The position numbers and the translations under genes were made by a program. This document shows positions 1-10,578 of a stretch of DNA of 64,000 nucleotides, piece after piece (the stretch's first letter is position 1; each line of letters starts with the position of its first letter). The notes beneath the pieces are model-generated. The model was not told the DNA's origin, did not search any database, and saw nothing but the letters and a program-made list of their open reading frames with translations. The stretch covers positions 9,501,501 through 9,565,500 of the forward strand of contig JAYKKT010000086.1 in assembly GCA_036023115.1 (NCBI GenBank), read 5' to 3'. The DNA comes from Brasenia schreberi. Lineage: Eukaryota > Streptophyta > Magnoliopsida > Nymphaeales > Cabombaceae.

Positions 1-402
1 CATGGGTGTGGTGCCAAGAGTGGCGACCTCCCAGAGACCAAACGTGGTCGAACTCTAGAGACTTATAAGGCCTACTGCTCCAAGTGAGCAGAATCCTATG
101 CTGTTCGATGTTAGGTTTTCAAAACTTATTTACAAAACTATTTACAAAAGGGACAACTGTCTTGAGCCTCGATCCTAAGGATCTCGAGCTCTTCGTGCTT
201 GCTCTTGTTTGAGTCTTAACACTCGCTTATCTAGCGGAGGTTTTATAAGAAAACAAGGCATATTTCAAATTCCTACGCCTTACTCGAAACGTCGAATTCT
301 CAAACAAGATGAAATTCAAGTAAGTAAATCCTATTTTTACTTTAGGATTCCTCGAAATGAACCATGCTTTAGCTTGGGATAAGCCAGGGATGGGAAAGAG
401 AT

Positions 403-432
403 ACCACGGTCCCTTCTGAAGCGTCCCGTGGT
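403..432 (-). other. Conserved 3' UTR imperfect palindrome, TE1 copy
   Basis: Outer arms ACCACGG and CCGTGGT (7 bp) enclose a CTTC/GAAG core. It is followed on the element strand by the conserved run CTCTTTCCC. The same block occurs in TE2, TE4, TE5, TE6 and TE9, including elements whose neighbouring pol sequence has decayed. Role unknown; an RNA structure for packaging, dimerisation or export is possible. Confidence 0.6.
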
Positions 433-472
433 TTGAGGCACAGAAGGTGGAAAACTGCTCTTTTTGAGCTTT

Positions 473-1504
473 TTGGCCTCTTTTTCCTTTTTTTCATCGA
501 GGGTCTCCCTTTGGGAGTATTTTTTCTTTAATCCCTCTTTTTTATAAGAGCATCGATTTTTCTTTTAAATTCTGGTTTCTTTCTTTTGGAAAGAGACATT
601 GAATGGGAAATTCCCTTTTGTTTTGGGCCTTTGTTTTCCTTTTGGAAGGAGAAGAGAAGAGGGGAGGACTTATCCCAAGCCTACACTCGACCCATTCCAG
701 ATCAGCCTATTTAGAAATAGCACGTACTACTTGCAAGTATCTTGCTATATTGAACTAGGCCTTTCTTTGTAAGAAGAAGGATTTTGAAATGTAACCACGA
801 TTTTGAAGACTCCGCTCTTTCACAAGTGTGAATTCTCTCACTCAGGGTTACACGAGTTTGCCTTTGCACCTTATTCACATGTCTTAGGGCAGCTATCCCT
901 AAAAATTTTCGAAAATTGGATTTTAATCCAGATCCTATACATGATATTTCTTTAAGTATTGAACATTGTTAGGATCTGCTAAATTCCTTTTTAGCCTCTT
1001 TTTTTCCTTTTTCATAGAGGGTCTCCCTTTGGGAGTATTTTTTCTTTAATCCCTCTTTTTCACAAGAGAATCGATTTTCTTTTGAATTCTGGTTTCTTTC
1101 TTTTGGAAAGATACTTTGAATGGGAAATTCCCTTTTGTTTGGGCCTTTATTTTCCTTTTGGAAATAGAAGAGAAGAGGGGAGGACTTATCCCAAGCCTAC
1201 ACTCGATCCATTCCAGATCAGCCTATTTAGAAATAGCACGTACTACTTGCAAGTATCTTGCTATATTGAACTAGGCCTTTCTTTGTAAGAAGAAGGATTT
1301 TGAAATGTAACCATGATTTGGAAAACTCCACTCTTTCACAAGTGCGAATTCTCTCACTCAGGGTCACACGACTTTGCCTTTGCACCTTATTTTCATGTCT
1401 CAGGGCAGCTATCCCTAAAATTTTTGAAAATTGGAATTTAATCCAAATCCTACACATGATACTTCTTTAAGTATTGAATATTGATAGGATCTGCTAAATT
1501 CCTA
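473..1504 (-). repeat. 516-bp tandem duplication in the 3' end of TE1
   Basis: Positions about 473-988 and 989-1504 are two copies of one segment offset by 516 bases. Each carries the T-rich block, the CTCCCTTTGGGAG hairpin, the stretch with GATCAGCCTATTTAGAAAT and the last codons plus stop region of integrase. The functional integrase stop is in the right copy (1450-1452). The copies differ at a modest number of sites. TE4, TE2 and TE5 have the segment once, so the duplication is specific to TE1 or its recent lineage. Confidence 0.85.
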
Positions 1505-2673
1505 CCTTCTACATCGATCAACCAATACGAGTTGTTCGTAGTGGTTGCTCGTACAACATAGAGTCCATCCCAGTTGGGGCGCCACTTGCCTAGGGGGTGT
1601 GGGCCACGATGGTGGATGGTTTTTAAGACCAGATCTCCCACTTCAAAGTGGCGAGGTCTCATGTGTTTGCTATAATGTCGGGCTATCCTTTGCCGATATG
1701 CACGAGCATGATCCATGGCAAGGAGTCGCCTCTCATCTAGCAAATCTAGTTCGGCCATCCTAGCATGCTGAAGCGTCTCTAGGGGGAGGTCGAGTGCTAT
1801 GGATGTATGGAATGAATGCAGTTGAGTATGAATGGGAAGAATGGCGTTTGTGCCATAGACCAATTCGAATGGTGTGGCATTCGTGGGAGTCCGGATGGAA
1901 GTCCTATAAGCCCATAAGGCTTCATCCAGCTTCTCATGCCACGTCCTACCCTTCTCTAAGGTTTTCTCAATTATGCTAATGAGAGTCTTGTTTGTGGCTT
2001 CGGCTTGGCCGTTGCCTTGAGGGTAGTAGGGCGAGGAGAAGTGGTGAGTTATGCCATATGTGTTGCACAACTTAACCATCCGCTCGTTCTTGAATGGGGT
2101 GCCATTATCATACACAAGGTCTCGTGGAACCCCAAATCGAGCCAAGATATTCCTCCGGATGAAAGCCACTACATGTTGCCCCATCACATTGGTTAGGGAA
2201 GTGGCTTCCACCCACTTGGAGAAATACTCCGTGGCTGCTAAAATAAATCGATGCCCACTCGAGGCCTTTGGAAATATTGGGCCTACAATGTCAAACGCCC
2301 ACATGGTAAATGGCCAGGCAGATGATGGCATATGAATGGCGTGCCCATGCACTTGACATGGATGACACTTCCTAACATGGTCGTGACAATCCTTTTTCAG
2401 GGTGGACCAAAAATAGCCCCCTCTAAGTATTTTCATTGCCATCATGTTGGCATTAACATGACCTCCACATTCTCCATCGTGGAACTCGTGCATCACTATC
2501 CTAGCCTCCTCTAGGTCGATACACCTAAGCAGAATGCCAGTAAAACTCTTTTTGTATAAAACCCCACCATGAATGGTGTATCGGGTCAAAATCTTACGAA
2601 TGAATGCCTTATCTTTGGATGTGGCATCCTCGGTGAATCCCCCATTTTCTAAAAATTGCTTTATGTCATAAAA
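1450..2673 (-). pseudogene. TE1 integrase
   Basis: Order: an HHCC zinc-binding region (HEFHDGECGGH followed by CHDHVRKCHPCQ), then the catalytic core with aspartate in WAFDIVGPIF, aspartate in YDNGTPFKN and glutamate in NGQAEATNKT, then a GPY/F-like module (GKWRPNWDGLYVV) before the stop at 1450-1452. No chromodomain follows. The frame is open from 2673 to the natural stop, but seven residues between zinc finger and core are missing compared with TE4. Confidence 0.93.
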
Positions 2674-3342
2674 CTAGGGTTTTTCAATAGACCCTGGGTT
2701 AGTTTGGCAAATATCCAAGTCGTGTGTGGATGGGTGGGGCGCATGCCATATTTCCAAAGATCTGGTCCCTGAAATGGGATTGACCTTCAGGGCTGAAACC
2801 AAGGAGGAGAGGGCATCGGCGATGCCATTGTCCTCTCTTCCTACGTGTGTGAGTTTACACAATTGGAAGGACTGGACCAATCGAGTGGCCAACTCGTGAT
2901 ATGGAAGTAGTTTCTCATTACGTACTTGCCAAATTTTTAAAACCTGGTTTATGACAAGGAGCGAATCTCCAAAGACCTCGATGCATGATGCCCCTAGAGT
3001 TTTCGAAATTCTTAAGCCATGTATGAGTGCTTCATACTCAGCTACGTTGTTGGAACATTCGAAATCTAAGCGGACTGCTATGGGAATCTCGCCCTTTTCA
3101 GGGGAGATTAGGATGACCCCAGCACCAGCCCCTTGTTGGTTTCGTGCCCCATCGAAGTGCATCTTCCACACTTGGTTTTCGAAAGAATTTGCCAAAATGT
3201 GGTTTTGAAAATGGTTTTGCAATATGCCTTCATCAGGCATTTCGACAAGAGTGGGATATGCGTCTTCTAAGGGGAATTCAGCCACGTAATCTGCTAGGGC
3301 TTGCCCCTTAATGGAGATCTGGTGATGGCATTTCAGATCATA
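2674..3342 (-). pseudogene. TE1 second, archaeal-type RNase H (aRH)
   Basis: The domain contains KMHFDGARNQQGAGAGVIL, the glutamate in NNVAEYEALIHGL and FGDSLLVINQV, the usual acidic residues of this fold. A second RNase H after the gypsy one is diagnostic of Tat-type elements. The piece ends at TAG 2674-2676, replacing the tryptophan codon seen in TE4. Confidence 0.9.
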
Positions 3343-4374
3343 CTATATTAGAAGGAGTTGCCATTTGCCCAATCTACCCGTGAGAATGGGTTTTTCGAAC
3401 AAGTGCTTGATTGGATCAAGCTTGGACACTATCCAGATCTCATGATCTAGGAAATAGTGCCTGAATTTCTGGCTGGCCCAGACTAGGGCCAAGCACGTCT
3501 TCTCCATGGCTTGATAATTTCGTTCATAAGCCAAGAGAGTTTTCGAAATGTAGTAGATGACATACTCCTTATGGGTGTCATCCTCGTATTGAGCCAATAG
3601 GGCTCCTAAAGCATTCGCATGCACAGACATGTATAATAAAAGCGGTTTTCCTTGCTTTGGAGGGTTCAAAACGGGGGGATTAACTAAGTATGCCTTTAGT
3701 CTCTCGAAGGAATTCTGGCATTCGTTATCCCATAAGAATTTCATGCCCTTCCTCAACAGTTTGTTGAAGGGTTCGCATCTAGTGGCCAGATTCGATATGA
3801 ATCGTTGAACGGATTGTAAACGACCCTGGAGGCTACGGATTTGGGTGAGATTGGAGGGTGGAGCCATGTCTATGATGGCTCGACACTTAGAGGGGTCGAC
3901 TTCTATTCCCCTTTGGCTCACCATAAAGCCTAGAAGCTTCCCTGATTCTACCCCGAACACACATTTTTGAGGGTTTAGCTTTACTTTGTAAAGCCTAAGC
4001 CTTTCGAAAATCTTTTGTAAACATTCGATATGGGTGCATCGGGTTTTAGATTTTGCCAAGAGATCATCTACATACACTTCTACAAGCTCATGAATTTGAT
4101 CATGGAAGATCGTGGTCATGGCTCGTTGGTATGTTGCGCCGGTGTTTTTCAAACCAAAGGGCATGACTGTATAGTAGTACGTGCCCCATGGGGTTGTGAA
4201 GGCGGTCTTACCCTGATCTCGTGGACTTAGTTTGATTTGATTATAGCCTGAATAGCCATCCATGAATGAAAACATTTCATGATTTGCAGTACTATCGACT
4301 ATCAAATCTATGTTTGGTAAAGGATAATTATCCTTTGGAGTGGCTTTATTCAGGTTTCTGAAATCGATGCATAT
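3343..4374 (-). pseudogene. TE1 reverse transcriptase core and first (gypsy-type) RNase H
   Basis: Translation resumes in the same frame after the 4375-4377 stop. It contains the first catalytic aspartate in the FSFMDGYSGYNQIKL motif and the polymerase signature YVDDLLAKS. The RNase H follows with HANALGALLAQY and YQAMEKTCLALVWA. It ends at a premature TAG (3343-3345) where TE4 reads through. Apart from the stops the catalytic residues are intact. Confidence 0.92.
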
Positions 4375-5115
4375 TCAAATTTTTCCATTGGTTTTTCGAA
4401 CTACAACGATATTTGATAACCAATCAGAATACGCAATGGGTTTTATAAATCCGGCTTTTAGTAGATCTTCTAAACCCTCTTTGACTTGCGTGTGTACATT
4501 CAGGTGTATTTTCCTAAGCTTCTGCTTTATGGGTTTTACACCTGCATCTAAGGGAAGACGATGTTCGACAATGCTGGGATCTATGCCCGACATGTCTTCA
4601 TACGTCCATGCAAACACATCTAAATAGGTTCGTAGAAATGCAATGAATGCTAACTTTTCAGTTTCATGCAAGTATGTGCCTATTTTGATGGTTTTGGGAT
4701 TGGAATCATCCCCTAGGTTCACCTCTATGAAATCTCCTCCTACTGATTGGGAAGGTTTTTCAAAATCGAGAATTTTATGAAATTCTGGGAGCTCAGAAGT
4801 GGGATCTTCCTCAAGGGGATCCACTTCGGGGCTTTGATCATTCTCGTGGGCTATAGACCCGAGGGAATTTGATGCGTGGTTTTCAAAATGACCTGGTTTT
4901 GTACTTGGATTTTCACGTGATTTCGAAATTTTTGGTTTGGCTATGCAGACGACGTTTCTTTCGAAATCCTTTTCTTTTGCCAAAGTCCTACCAGGAGCAG
5001 CTATATACAAAATCTTTTTGGTATTTTCCAAATTTTCAATTTTTTTGGGTTTTTGTAAAACAAGAACTTTGGGAACTATAGAAAGCACTCTTTTTTCGAG
5101 TTTTTGTTTTTCCAT
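4375..5115 (-). pseudogene. TE1 pol N-terminal part: linker and start of reverse transcriptase
   Basis: This open stretch of 246 codons begins with a lysine-rich linker, continues through an acidic proline-poor region, and enters RT at the family motif around the sequence EHRLPLDAG. It ends at a premature TGA where TE4 has CGA (arginine), just before the conserved RT segment CIDFRNLNKAT. The true start lies upstream at 5203 but a one-base insertion separates it from this frame. Confidence 0.88.
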
Positions 5116-5228
5116 TGTTTTTGGTTTTTCTTGTTTTTCGATTTTTTTGATTTTAAGCTTTCCAAATGTTTTTGTATTTTTTAGAAAAGGGATCTTCCGT
5201 CATACCTACAAAGGGAAAACACTACGGG

Positions 5229-8099
5229 TTAGACTCGGAATAGGAGATCTAAATCATAGGTCTCTTCTAAGACAGGCTTCGGGGTACCCTTGACCCAGGT
5301 GGTCACAGGGGGTGGCTCCGGCGGTATTCGGGGAGTATAGCCGATCCCATATCGGCTTGGATTGGCCCTAGGAAGGATGGGCTCTAGGAGACCCTGGTTC
5401 TGTGCCCCTAGACTCTTGTAGGGCGTGTAGCCCATGTTCAACAACATGTTCCACGACTTTTTGTTTTTCAAAAAAGTTGGATACAAGCCGTGGTCCTGGA
5501 ATATGCTATCGTCCATATTGTGCTCGTATGGCCTCTTGTCCAGGGGCTTTGGAAATAGGGAACGCTTGGGTTTTCCTAGAAGGATCAGAGTCGGGAGGGG
5601 GCCTGCTTTGGGTGGCCCCTTCACACACACAACCTTCCTAGGGTTGTTTAACACGAGCCGAGGTGGCTGAACCATAATTTGCCCCAGGTTAGCCTCATGG
5701 GCCTGGGAGCTTGATAAACAAGGGGAGTTTATGATCCCCTGAAGCTGTGGGTGACTCTCACCTAGGATCACTACGACCTGGTCCCTAAAAGGGATCTTGA
5801 CACACCTGTGGAAGGTGGATGGCACAGCGCACAAATTGTGTATCCAGGGCCTTCCCAGCAACAGGTTATAATGGGGGTGGATGTCCAAGACATGGAACAC
5901 CCCCGTGTGTTCGATCCCTCCCGTTTCCATTGGGAGTTCGATGGATCCTAAAGGTCTAGACGCATTCCCATCGTATCCAGTGATAACGATGGGGCTTGGG
6001 TTTACTGAAGTCAAGGTGACTCCGATTTTGTACGCCACATGAAGTGGAAGGATGTTGAGCCCTCCTCCACCATCGACTAGGCACCTGTCCAGAGAGTGGT
6101 TGTTTAGAACCACCTCGATATGCAGGGCCTGGTTATGGGTTTCGTAGGGTCTATCTACATCATCTTCCGAGAAAGTGATGGGCGATTTTGCTCCTAATAA
6201 AGCCACTTGGGCAGACAAGGATTCCAGACTTATGTTCGAATCAACCTTGACCCTTTCTAGAATTTTCTCTAATACAAGTCTATGCCTAGGCGAAGTTTTT
6301 ATAAGCTCTAGGATAGACATGTGAATAGGAATCTTTGAAAGGTGGTTTTCGAAGTCATAAGGATTTAGGATGACTTTGTCCTTATCTGCTTTTGGTAGAA
6401 CACTAGGGATACATGCTTTTGAGGGGCCAGGCACACTGACCACCTTTTGAGCACCTTGAAGGTGCGGGGGTTGATAGATCCTCCCGGATCTAGTGACTTC
6501 CCCCATGACCAGCCTAGGGTTCGCGCTAAACTTGGCTCTAAGGATGAGCTGAGGAGAACCTTGGATTTTTAAAACTGGTTTTACCGGGGATTCCACTTTT
6601 GGTGGTCCCCGAATGACGACTTGGGCGGGCTTCTTGTATAGTACAAGAATGGGCGCACAAGTAGGTCGACTAGGTTCTGGTTTTTGTGCTAGTTCCTTGG
6701 AAATGGTGAGGGTACATACCTCCTTTCCTTTCCCACTGCCACTGGCGTGTTTGGTAAAGGGTTCCTTGAAGATAGCTTGAGGTGGCTCAGGTTCCGCAGT
6801 GACATGGAGCTGGCCTTCTGCTATCAAGTTCTCAATTTTATTTAAGAGGGAGAAGCAGCGTTTGGTATCATTGCCTTTGAGCTGATGATACTTACAAAAT
6901 CGGTTTAAATACCCCCCTTTGGAAGTGACTCCTTCGGGGATTTCAGGGAGTTCTATCATGCCCTGGGCAAGTAGGAGGTCTAGGGCCTCCGACACAGGTT
7001 GCCCCAGCAGAGTGTACTCCCTTTTTTCAACCGGTTTTTGAAAATTTTGCTCCCTCTTATTTTCCATCTTTTCGAAATTTTTGGAAGTGCCTGCCACGCC
7101 TGGATCCACCGGGACATTGGCGATTTTATGGGGCTTTGCCCCTTTGTCCATCGTGGGTAGCCCGTATGTGATGGGCTTTTCCAAGCGGGTTTTGGAAACG
7201 GCACTTCCTTTCCACAAGTGATCGTATGTCCCTTTTCGCAAGTTGGTTTCGAAAAGGGAGGCCTTTTTGATCAACTTATGGAAAGTTGATATCTCATGGA
7301 GTGAGAGAAGGGTTTTTAACTCGCTTTTAAAGTTATCCAAGATGAGCATGACTGTGCATCCTTCGGATATGGGCTCACGCACTTGGCCCAAAAGCGACCT
7401 CCATCTTATAATGAAGGCATGTACGTCTTCGTTCATGCCTTGCTTTGTATCCCTTAAGGTATTCAGAGTCGGCGTGACTTCTACGTTGTGTGCAAATCTT
7501 TGCATGAAGCAGTTCGCTAACTCTTCAAAAGTAGCGAACTGGCTTAAGTCGTAGGAAGCCAGCCATTTGGCAGCTGTGCCTTTAAGGGATAAAGGGAACC
7601 AATACACCCATTTCATCGAGTCCTTTTTCTTCTTATGGGCTCGACGTGAGAAAAGCTGCAAGTGAGACCTAGGGTCTCCCATGCCATCATACCGATGGAA
7701 GTTCGGTATTTTATCATCACTGTCTGTTTCGTAATCCATAGGAAGGAAATTAGACAGGGCGTTGTTTCTTTTCTCTTTATTCTGCCCTTTCAACAACTGC
7801 TGTAGGGCTTTACGGTCTTTTTGTGTGAAGGACTCGTGGTATTGGTTGCCTTCCATTACGGAGGCCTCTTTGTGCTCGCGAGGTTTTTCAGATTTCTTTT
7901 TAGGCCTTTGTTCACCGTTTGATGAACGTGAATCGCCTACTTCAGCCTCTTGGCTGAGAGCATCGATTTTGGCCTCAAACTCCCTTCTCAAGTCCTCGAT
8001 TTCATCTAGTTTTATTTTGTTTTTGAAAATCCTCCTAGAGTGAGAACTTGATGCACATGAGCCTTGGCTCGACACTTCACTTGGATTGGATTTTGACAT
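5229..8099 (-). CDS. gag-pro: TE1 Gag-protease polyprotein with C-terminal G-patch-like domain (open)
   Basis: An uninterrupted frame of about 956 codons. I start at the ATG complementary to 8097-8099 (MSKSNPSEVSS); an upstream TTG three codons earlier is unlikely to be used. In order: a charged helix (EIEDLRREFEAKIDALSQE) likely to form a coiled coil; a capsid-type Gag domain (WFPLSLKGTAAKWLASYDL) at about residues 130-260; a zinc-knuckle-like CKYHQLKGNDTKRC near residue 400, whose central histidine is asparagine here; an aspartic protease around LVDGGGGLNILP with LLLGRPWIH downstream; and a G-patch-like C-terminus. It would form the particle and process the polyprotein. It is the only autonomous-family frame in the window free of stops. 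Confidence 0.93.
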   Translation of the reverse strand: MSKSNPSEVSSQGSCASSSHSRRIFKNKIKLDEIEDLRREFEAKIDALSQEAEVGDSRSSNGEQRPKKKSEKPREHKEASVMEGNQYHESFTQKDRKALQQLLKGQNKEKRNNALSNFLPMDYETDSDDKIPNFHRYDGMGDPRSHLQLFSRRAHKKKKDSMKWVYWFPLSLKGTAAKWLASYDLSQFATFEELANCFMQRFAHNVEVTPTLNTLRDTKQGMNEDVHAFIIRWRSLLGQVREPISEGCTVMLILDNFKSELKTLLSLHEISTFHKLIKKASLFETNLRKGTYDHLWKGSAVSKTRLEKPITYGLPTMDKGAKPHKIANVPVDPGVAGTSKNFEKMENKREQNFQKPVEKREYTLLGQPVSEALDLLLAQGMIELPEIPEGVTSKGGYLNRFCKYHQLKGNDTKRCFSLLNKIENLIAEGQLHVTAEPEPPQAIFKEPFTKHASGSGKGKEVCTLTISKELAQKPEPSRPTCAPILVLYKKPAQVVIRGPPKVESPVKPVLKIQGSPQLILRAKFSANPRLVMGEVTRSGRIYQPPHLQGAQKVVSVPGPSKACIPSVLPKADKDKVILNPYDFENHLSKIPIHMSILELIKTSPRHRLVLEKILERVKVDSNISLESLSAQVALLGAKSPITFSEDDVDRPYETHNQALHIEVVLNNHSLDRCLVDGGGGLNILPLHVAYKIGVTLTSVNPSPIVITGYDGNASRPLGSIELPMETGGIEHTGVFHVLDIHPHYNLLLGRPWIHNLCAVPSTFHRCVKIPFRDQVVVILGESHPQLQGIINSPCLSSSQAHEANLGQIMVQPPRLVLNNPRKVVCVKGPPKAGPLPTLILLGKPKRSLFPKPLDKRPYEHNMDDSIFQDHGLYPTFLKNKKSWNMLLNMGYTPYKSLGAQNQGLLEPILPRANPSRYGIGYTPRIPPEPPPVTTWVKGTPKPVLEETYDLDLLFRV

Positions 8100-8217
8100 G
8101 CTTTTCAAGCTTTTTCAAAATATCCTAAGTACAAGCAAAGAAAACAAGTTAAAATGACACCTTTTACAAAATTTTCGCAAGACTTCTACTTAAAAACTTG
8201 ATTTTTGAAAGGCTCAC

Positions 8218-8235
8218 GTCCCACCGGGCGTGCCA
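8218..8235 (-). other. TE1 primer binding site
   Basis: TGGCACGCCCGGTGGGAC on the minus strand, five or six bases inside the 5' LTR edge. It begins TGG, complementary to a tRNA CCA end. The same 18 bases serve TE4, TE6 and TE9. I cannot assign the tRNA without a search. Confidence 0.9.
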
Positions 8236-8336
8236 ATCCCCGTAGACGCGCGAAAATCCCTCCTTGTCACCTTTTCAGGACTCGGAGTGGATCCTCTCGT
8301 GTGTCTAAGGCCTATTTATGCAAACAGGGCGTGCCA

Positions 8337-8445
8337 GCTAGCTTACCTAAGCTAGCGAAGATATATTTAAAACTGACTTCTAATCGTGGCGATTGTGAGC
8401 AAGTGAGCTCTTGTCGTCGCAGACCTTCTTGCACCGATGTGCAAG
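8337..8445 (-). other. TE1 U5 conserved stem-loops
   Basis: Hairpin at 8428-8445 (CTTGCAC / GTGCAAG around ATCG on the minus strand, a perfect 7-bp stem) and hairpin at 8337-8356 (GCTAGCTTA / TAAGCTAGC, 9 bp). The second is followed directly by GGGCGTGCCA (8327-8336), the complement of the first ten bases of the primer site. All three are conserved across families. Confidence 0.7.
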
Positions 8446-8835
8446 GGTCAGTCTGTATGCTTTGCAAAAATCGAGTTTTGGGAGAGAAAGTCTACGAAGC
8501 GGTTCGAGGTGTCTAATTCGGGTCTTTTAGATGCGATTGCATTTTTTAGATCACATGGATTTGCACGTGCCTAAGTCTTTCCTTTTATCCCTTTTCGGGC
8601 CACCTAGTTTGTGTGTTATGAACACTCCACTACGTGGGCGAATTCGAGCAGGGCTTGCTTTGATGCAATATGCGTCCTACCTCATGGTATGGCGTAGATG
8701 CAATGCAAACTCACGCTACTCCAAAGGGAAAACCCGAATGTAAAGACAATACTGAAGGGAAATAACTGAAGGGAAATGACTTGAAATATAAATGCCAAAG
8801 GGAGATATGTATATAGAGTATGTATATGAGCCCTT

Positions 8836-9445
8836 ATTCGGGTCTTGCAAATAAGAGCGAAGGCTCAATGTGGGTGCGTGCTTAAATTGAAAGACTTACA
8901 CACACGACATGAAATTAAACCCAAATATAAATTGCAGTATGGCCTTAACTAAGGTCTTGGGAATAAGAGCGAAAGCTCAATGTGTGTGAGTGCTTGAATT
9001 GAAGTACTACGCACACAACATGAAATGAAACCCAAATATAACTGCAGTAGGCCTTGACTAAGGTCTTGGGAGTAAGAGCGAAAGCTCAATGTGTGTGAGA
9101 GTGCTTGAATTGAAGTACTACGCACACAACATGAAATGAAACCCAAATATAACTGTAGTAGGACTTGACTAAGGTCTTGGGAGTAAGAGCAAAAGCTCAA
9201 TGTGTGTGAGAGTGCTTGAATTGAAAGTCTTACACACACGACATGAAATGAAACCCAAATAGTATAGGTCGGCCCTTACTTGGGTCTTTCAAATAAGAGC
9301 GAAAGCTCAATGTGTGTGAGAGTGCTTGAATTGAAAGACTTACCCGCACGACATGAAATGAAACCCAAATAGTATAGGTCGGCCCTTACTTGGGTCTTTC
9401 AAATAAGAGCGAAAGCTCAATGTGTGTGAGAGTGCTTGAATTGAA
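8836..9445 (-). repeat. TE1 LTR tandem repeats of about 100-110 bp
   Basis: At least five units, each with AAGAGCGAAAGCTCAATGTG, a GTGCTTGAATTGAA segment, an ACACACGACATGAAA-type segment and ACCCAAATA. Units alternate between a version with GGGTCTTTCAAAT and one with AAGGTCTTGGGAGT. The array is present in every LTR of the window except TE6, with differing copy number. Confidence 0.88.
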
Positions 9446-9603
9446 AGACAACACACCCAACTTAAGCAAAACCCTACAAAAATGAAAGTATATGTATATA
9501 CTTATGTATTAGGGGCTGATTAGGTCCGTGTGTGTTCAAAATCGTGCACAACTAAGAGAGTGCACGTGTGTGGGTGTGCCAAGCCACGTTATTACAAGCG
9601 GGG

Positions 9604-9617
9604 GGAGACTATGCTCC
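9604..9617 (-). terminator. TE1 hairpin at the LTR poly(A) region
   Basis: GGAG and CTCC arms enclose a short loop, flanked on both sides by TTGTAATAAC-like direct repeats. In TE4 the left repeat reads AATAAA. The position about 950 bases downstream of the TATA box suits the R/poly(A) region; this role is inference. Confidence 0.45.
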
Positions 9618-10570
9618 GTTATTACAACCCCGTATCGAATTGAATCTCAAGCAAGTGTACAACTAAAGACCGAGTTAGGCACTTACTAGTAGCTGGTCCG
9701 TAGAGGCCTTGCTTGAGCGTGGGCTTGGCCTTCGCCTTGGGCTGCAAAAGGGAGCTCCACGAGGGTGAACGGCAAGAGGTGCTGGCCGGAGGTCCTTGGT
9801 GCGCGGAAGAGGCGCCTTGAAGGTGGCCGGCCACTAGAGATGGGCCGTTTTTGGTGTGTTGGGTTAAAGGACCTAAGTAGGGTTACTAAGGGGATATGGC
9901 ACTAAGGGAAGGAGCTAGCAAGGAGAAGGTGATGGCTGGCGGATGGCTGGCCGAATGAAGGGAATGGCAGTCGGTTGGAGTGGCCGACTGCTAAGGAGAC
10001 TTGGTGTGGCGGGCAGTTAGGGTGGCTAGGAGTGGTGGAAGGGAAGGAAACGAGCTAGGATGGGGGGGTAAGGTGGTGATGGTTGTGGTGAGGTGATAGG
10101 GGCAGCTCTTAGGGAGTTGGATGGGGTAGCCGGGTGTAGCTAGGTTGGTTAGGTAGTGGCGGGTAGTTAGGAGGCTATAGGTTCGGCTGAGTGAGAATGG
10201 TGGCAGCAAGGGGGAATGGCTGGTGTTAGGGTGCTATGGTAGGGGGTTAGGTGGCTGAGAGTGGAGAGGGAGTGGAGAAGGTGAGATGAAGGATGGGGAA
10301 CTAACCGTGCTTGAAGAGAGGCGATGGATGGAAGAGAGCTTCCGGGTGTGGTGGAGCAACTGGTTCGGCCGAAGGCAGGGGTGGCGATAGGTGGTGGGCC
10401 AACTGGGGTGTGGTGGAGCAGGTGGAGCACGGTGGTGGTTGGTGGTGGTGCAGGTGGAAGGCCTGGCTGGACGTGGATGAAGTGGCTGGGCTCGGTTGGG
10501 CTGGACCAAGGTGAGAGAGGATGGGAAGGGAGAGGGCTTCTAGATAGGAAAACCCGCCCCAAGGGGGGGG

Positions 10571-10578
10571 TTTATATA
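10571..10578 (-). promoter_or_regulatory. TATA box of TE1 LTR
   Basis: TATATAAA on the minus strand, followed immediately by a C-run/TT/G-run that can fold. The same arrangement is at 17296 and 28715 in TE4 and at 45575 in TE5, so this is the likely RNA polymerase II promoter of the family. Confidence 0.75.

Larger units (their letters stand above)
1450..5203 (-). pseudogene. pol: TE1 pol polyprotein (RT, RNase H, archaeal-type RNase H, integrase), inactivated
   Basis: The polyprotein would copy element RNA into DNA and integrate it. Start is the ATG complementary to 5201-5203, matching the TE4 pol start. Breaks against TE4: one extra A in an A-run near 5170-5185 shifts the frame early; CGA to TGA at 4375-4377 inside RT; a TAG at 3343-3345 at the end of the first RNase H; TGG to TAG at 2674-2676 between the second RNase H and integrase; and a 7-residue in-frame loss before the integrase core (near 2320). 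None is shared with TE4, so both descend from an intact source. The gag stop and pol start do not overlap in frame. Confidence 0.92.

Noticed and set aside
1450..2589. Chromodomain or envelope-like gene downstream of integrase
   Set aside because: The frame ends shortly after the GPY-type module in all copies, and the 3' UTR holds no conserved frame with signal peptide or membrane segments.
1545..8043. Plus-strand frames opposite TE1 gag and pol
   Set aside because: Shadows of the minus-strand polyproteins; the same shadows recur opposite TE2, TE4 and TE5 pol and have no independent conservation.
8836..9445. CRISPR-like array (regular repeats)
   Set aside because: Units are about 100-110 bp without spacer/repeat alternation and lie within plant LTRs; they are tandem minisatellites.
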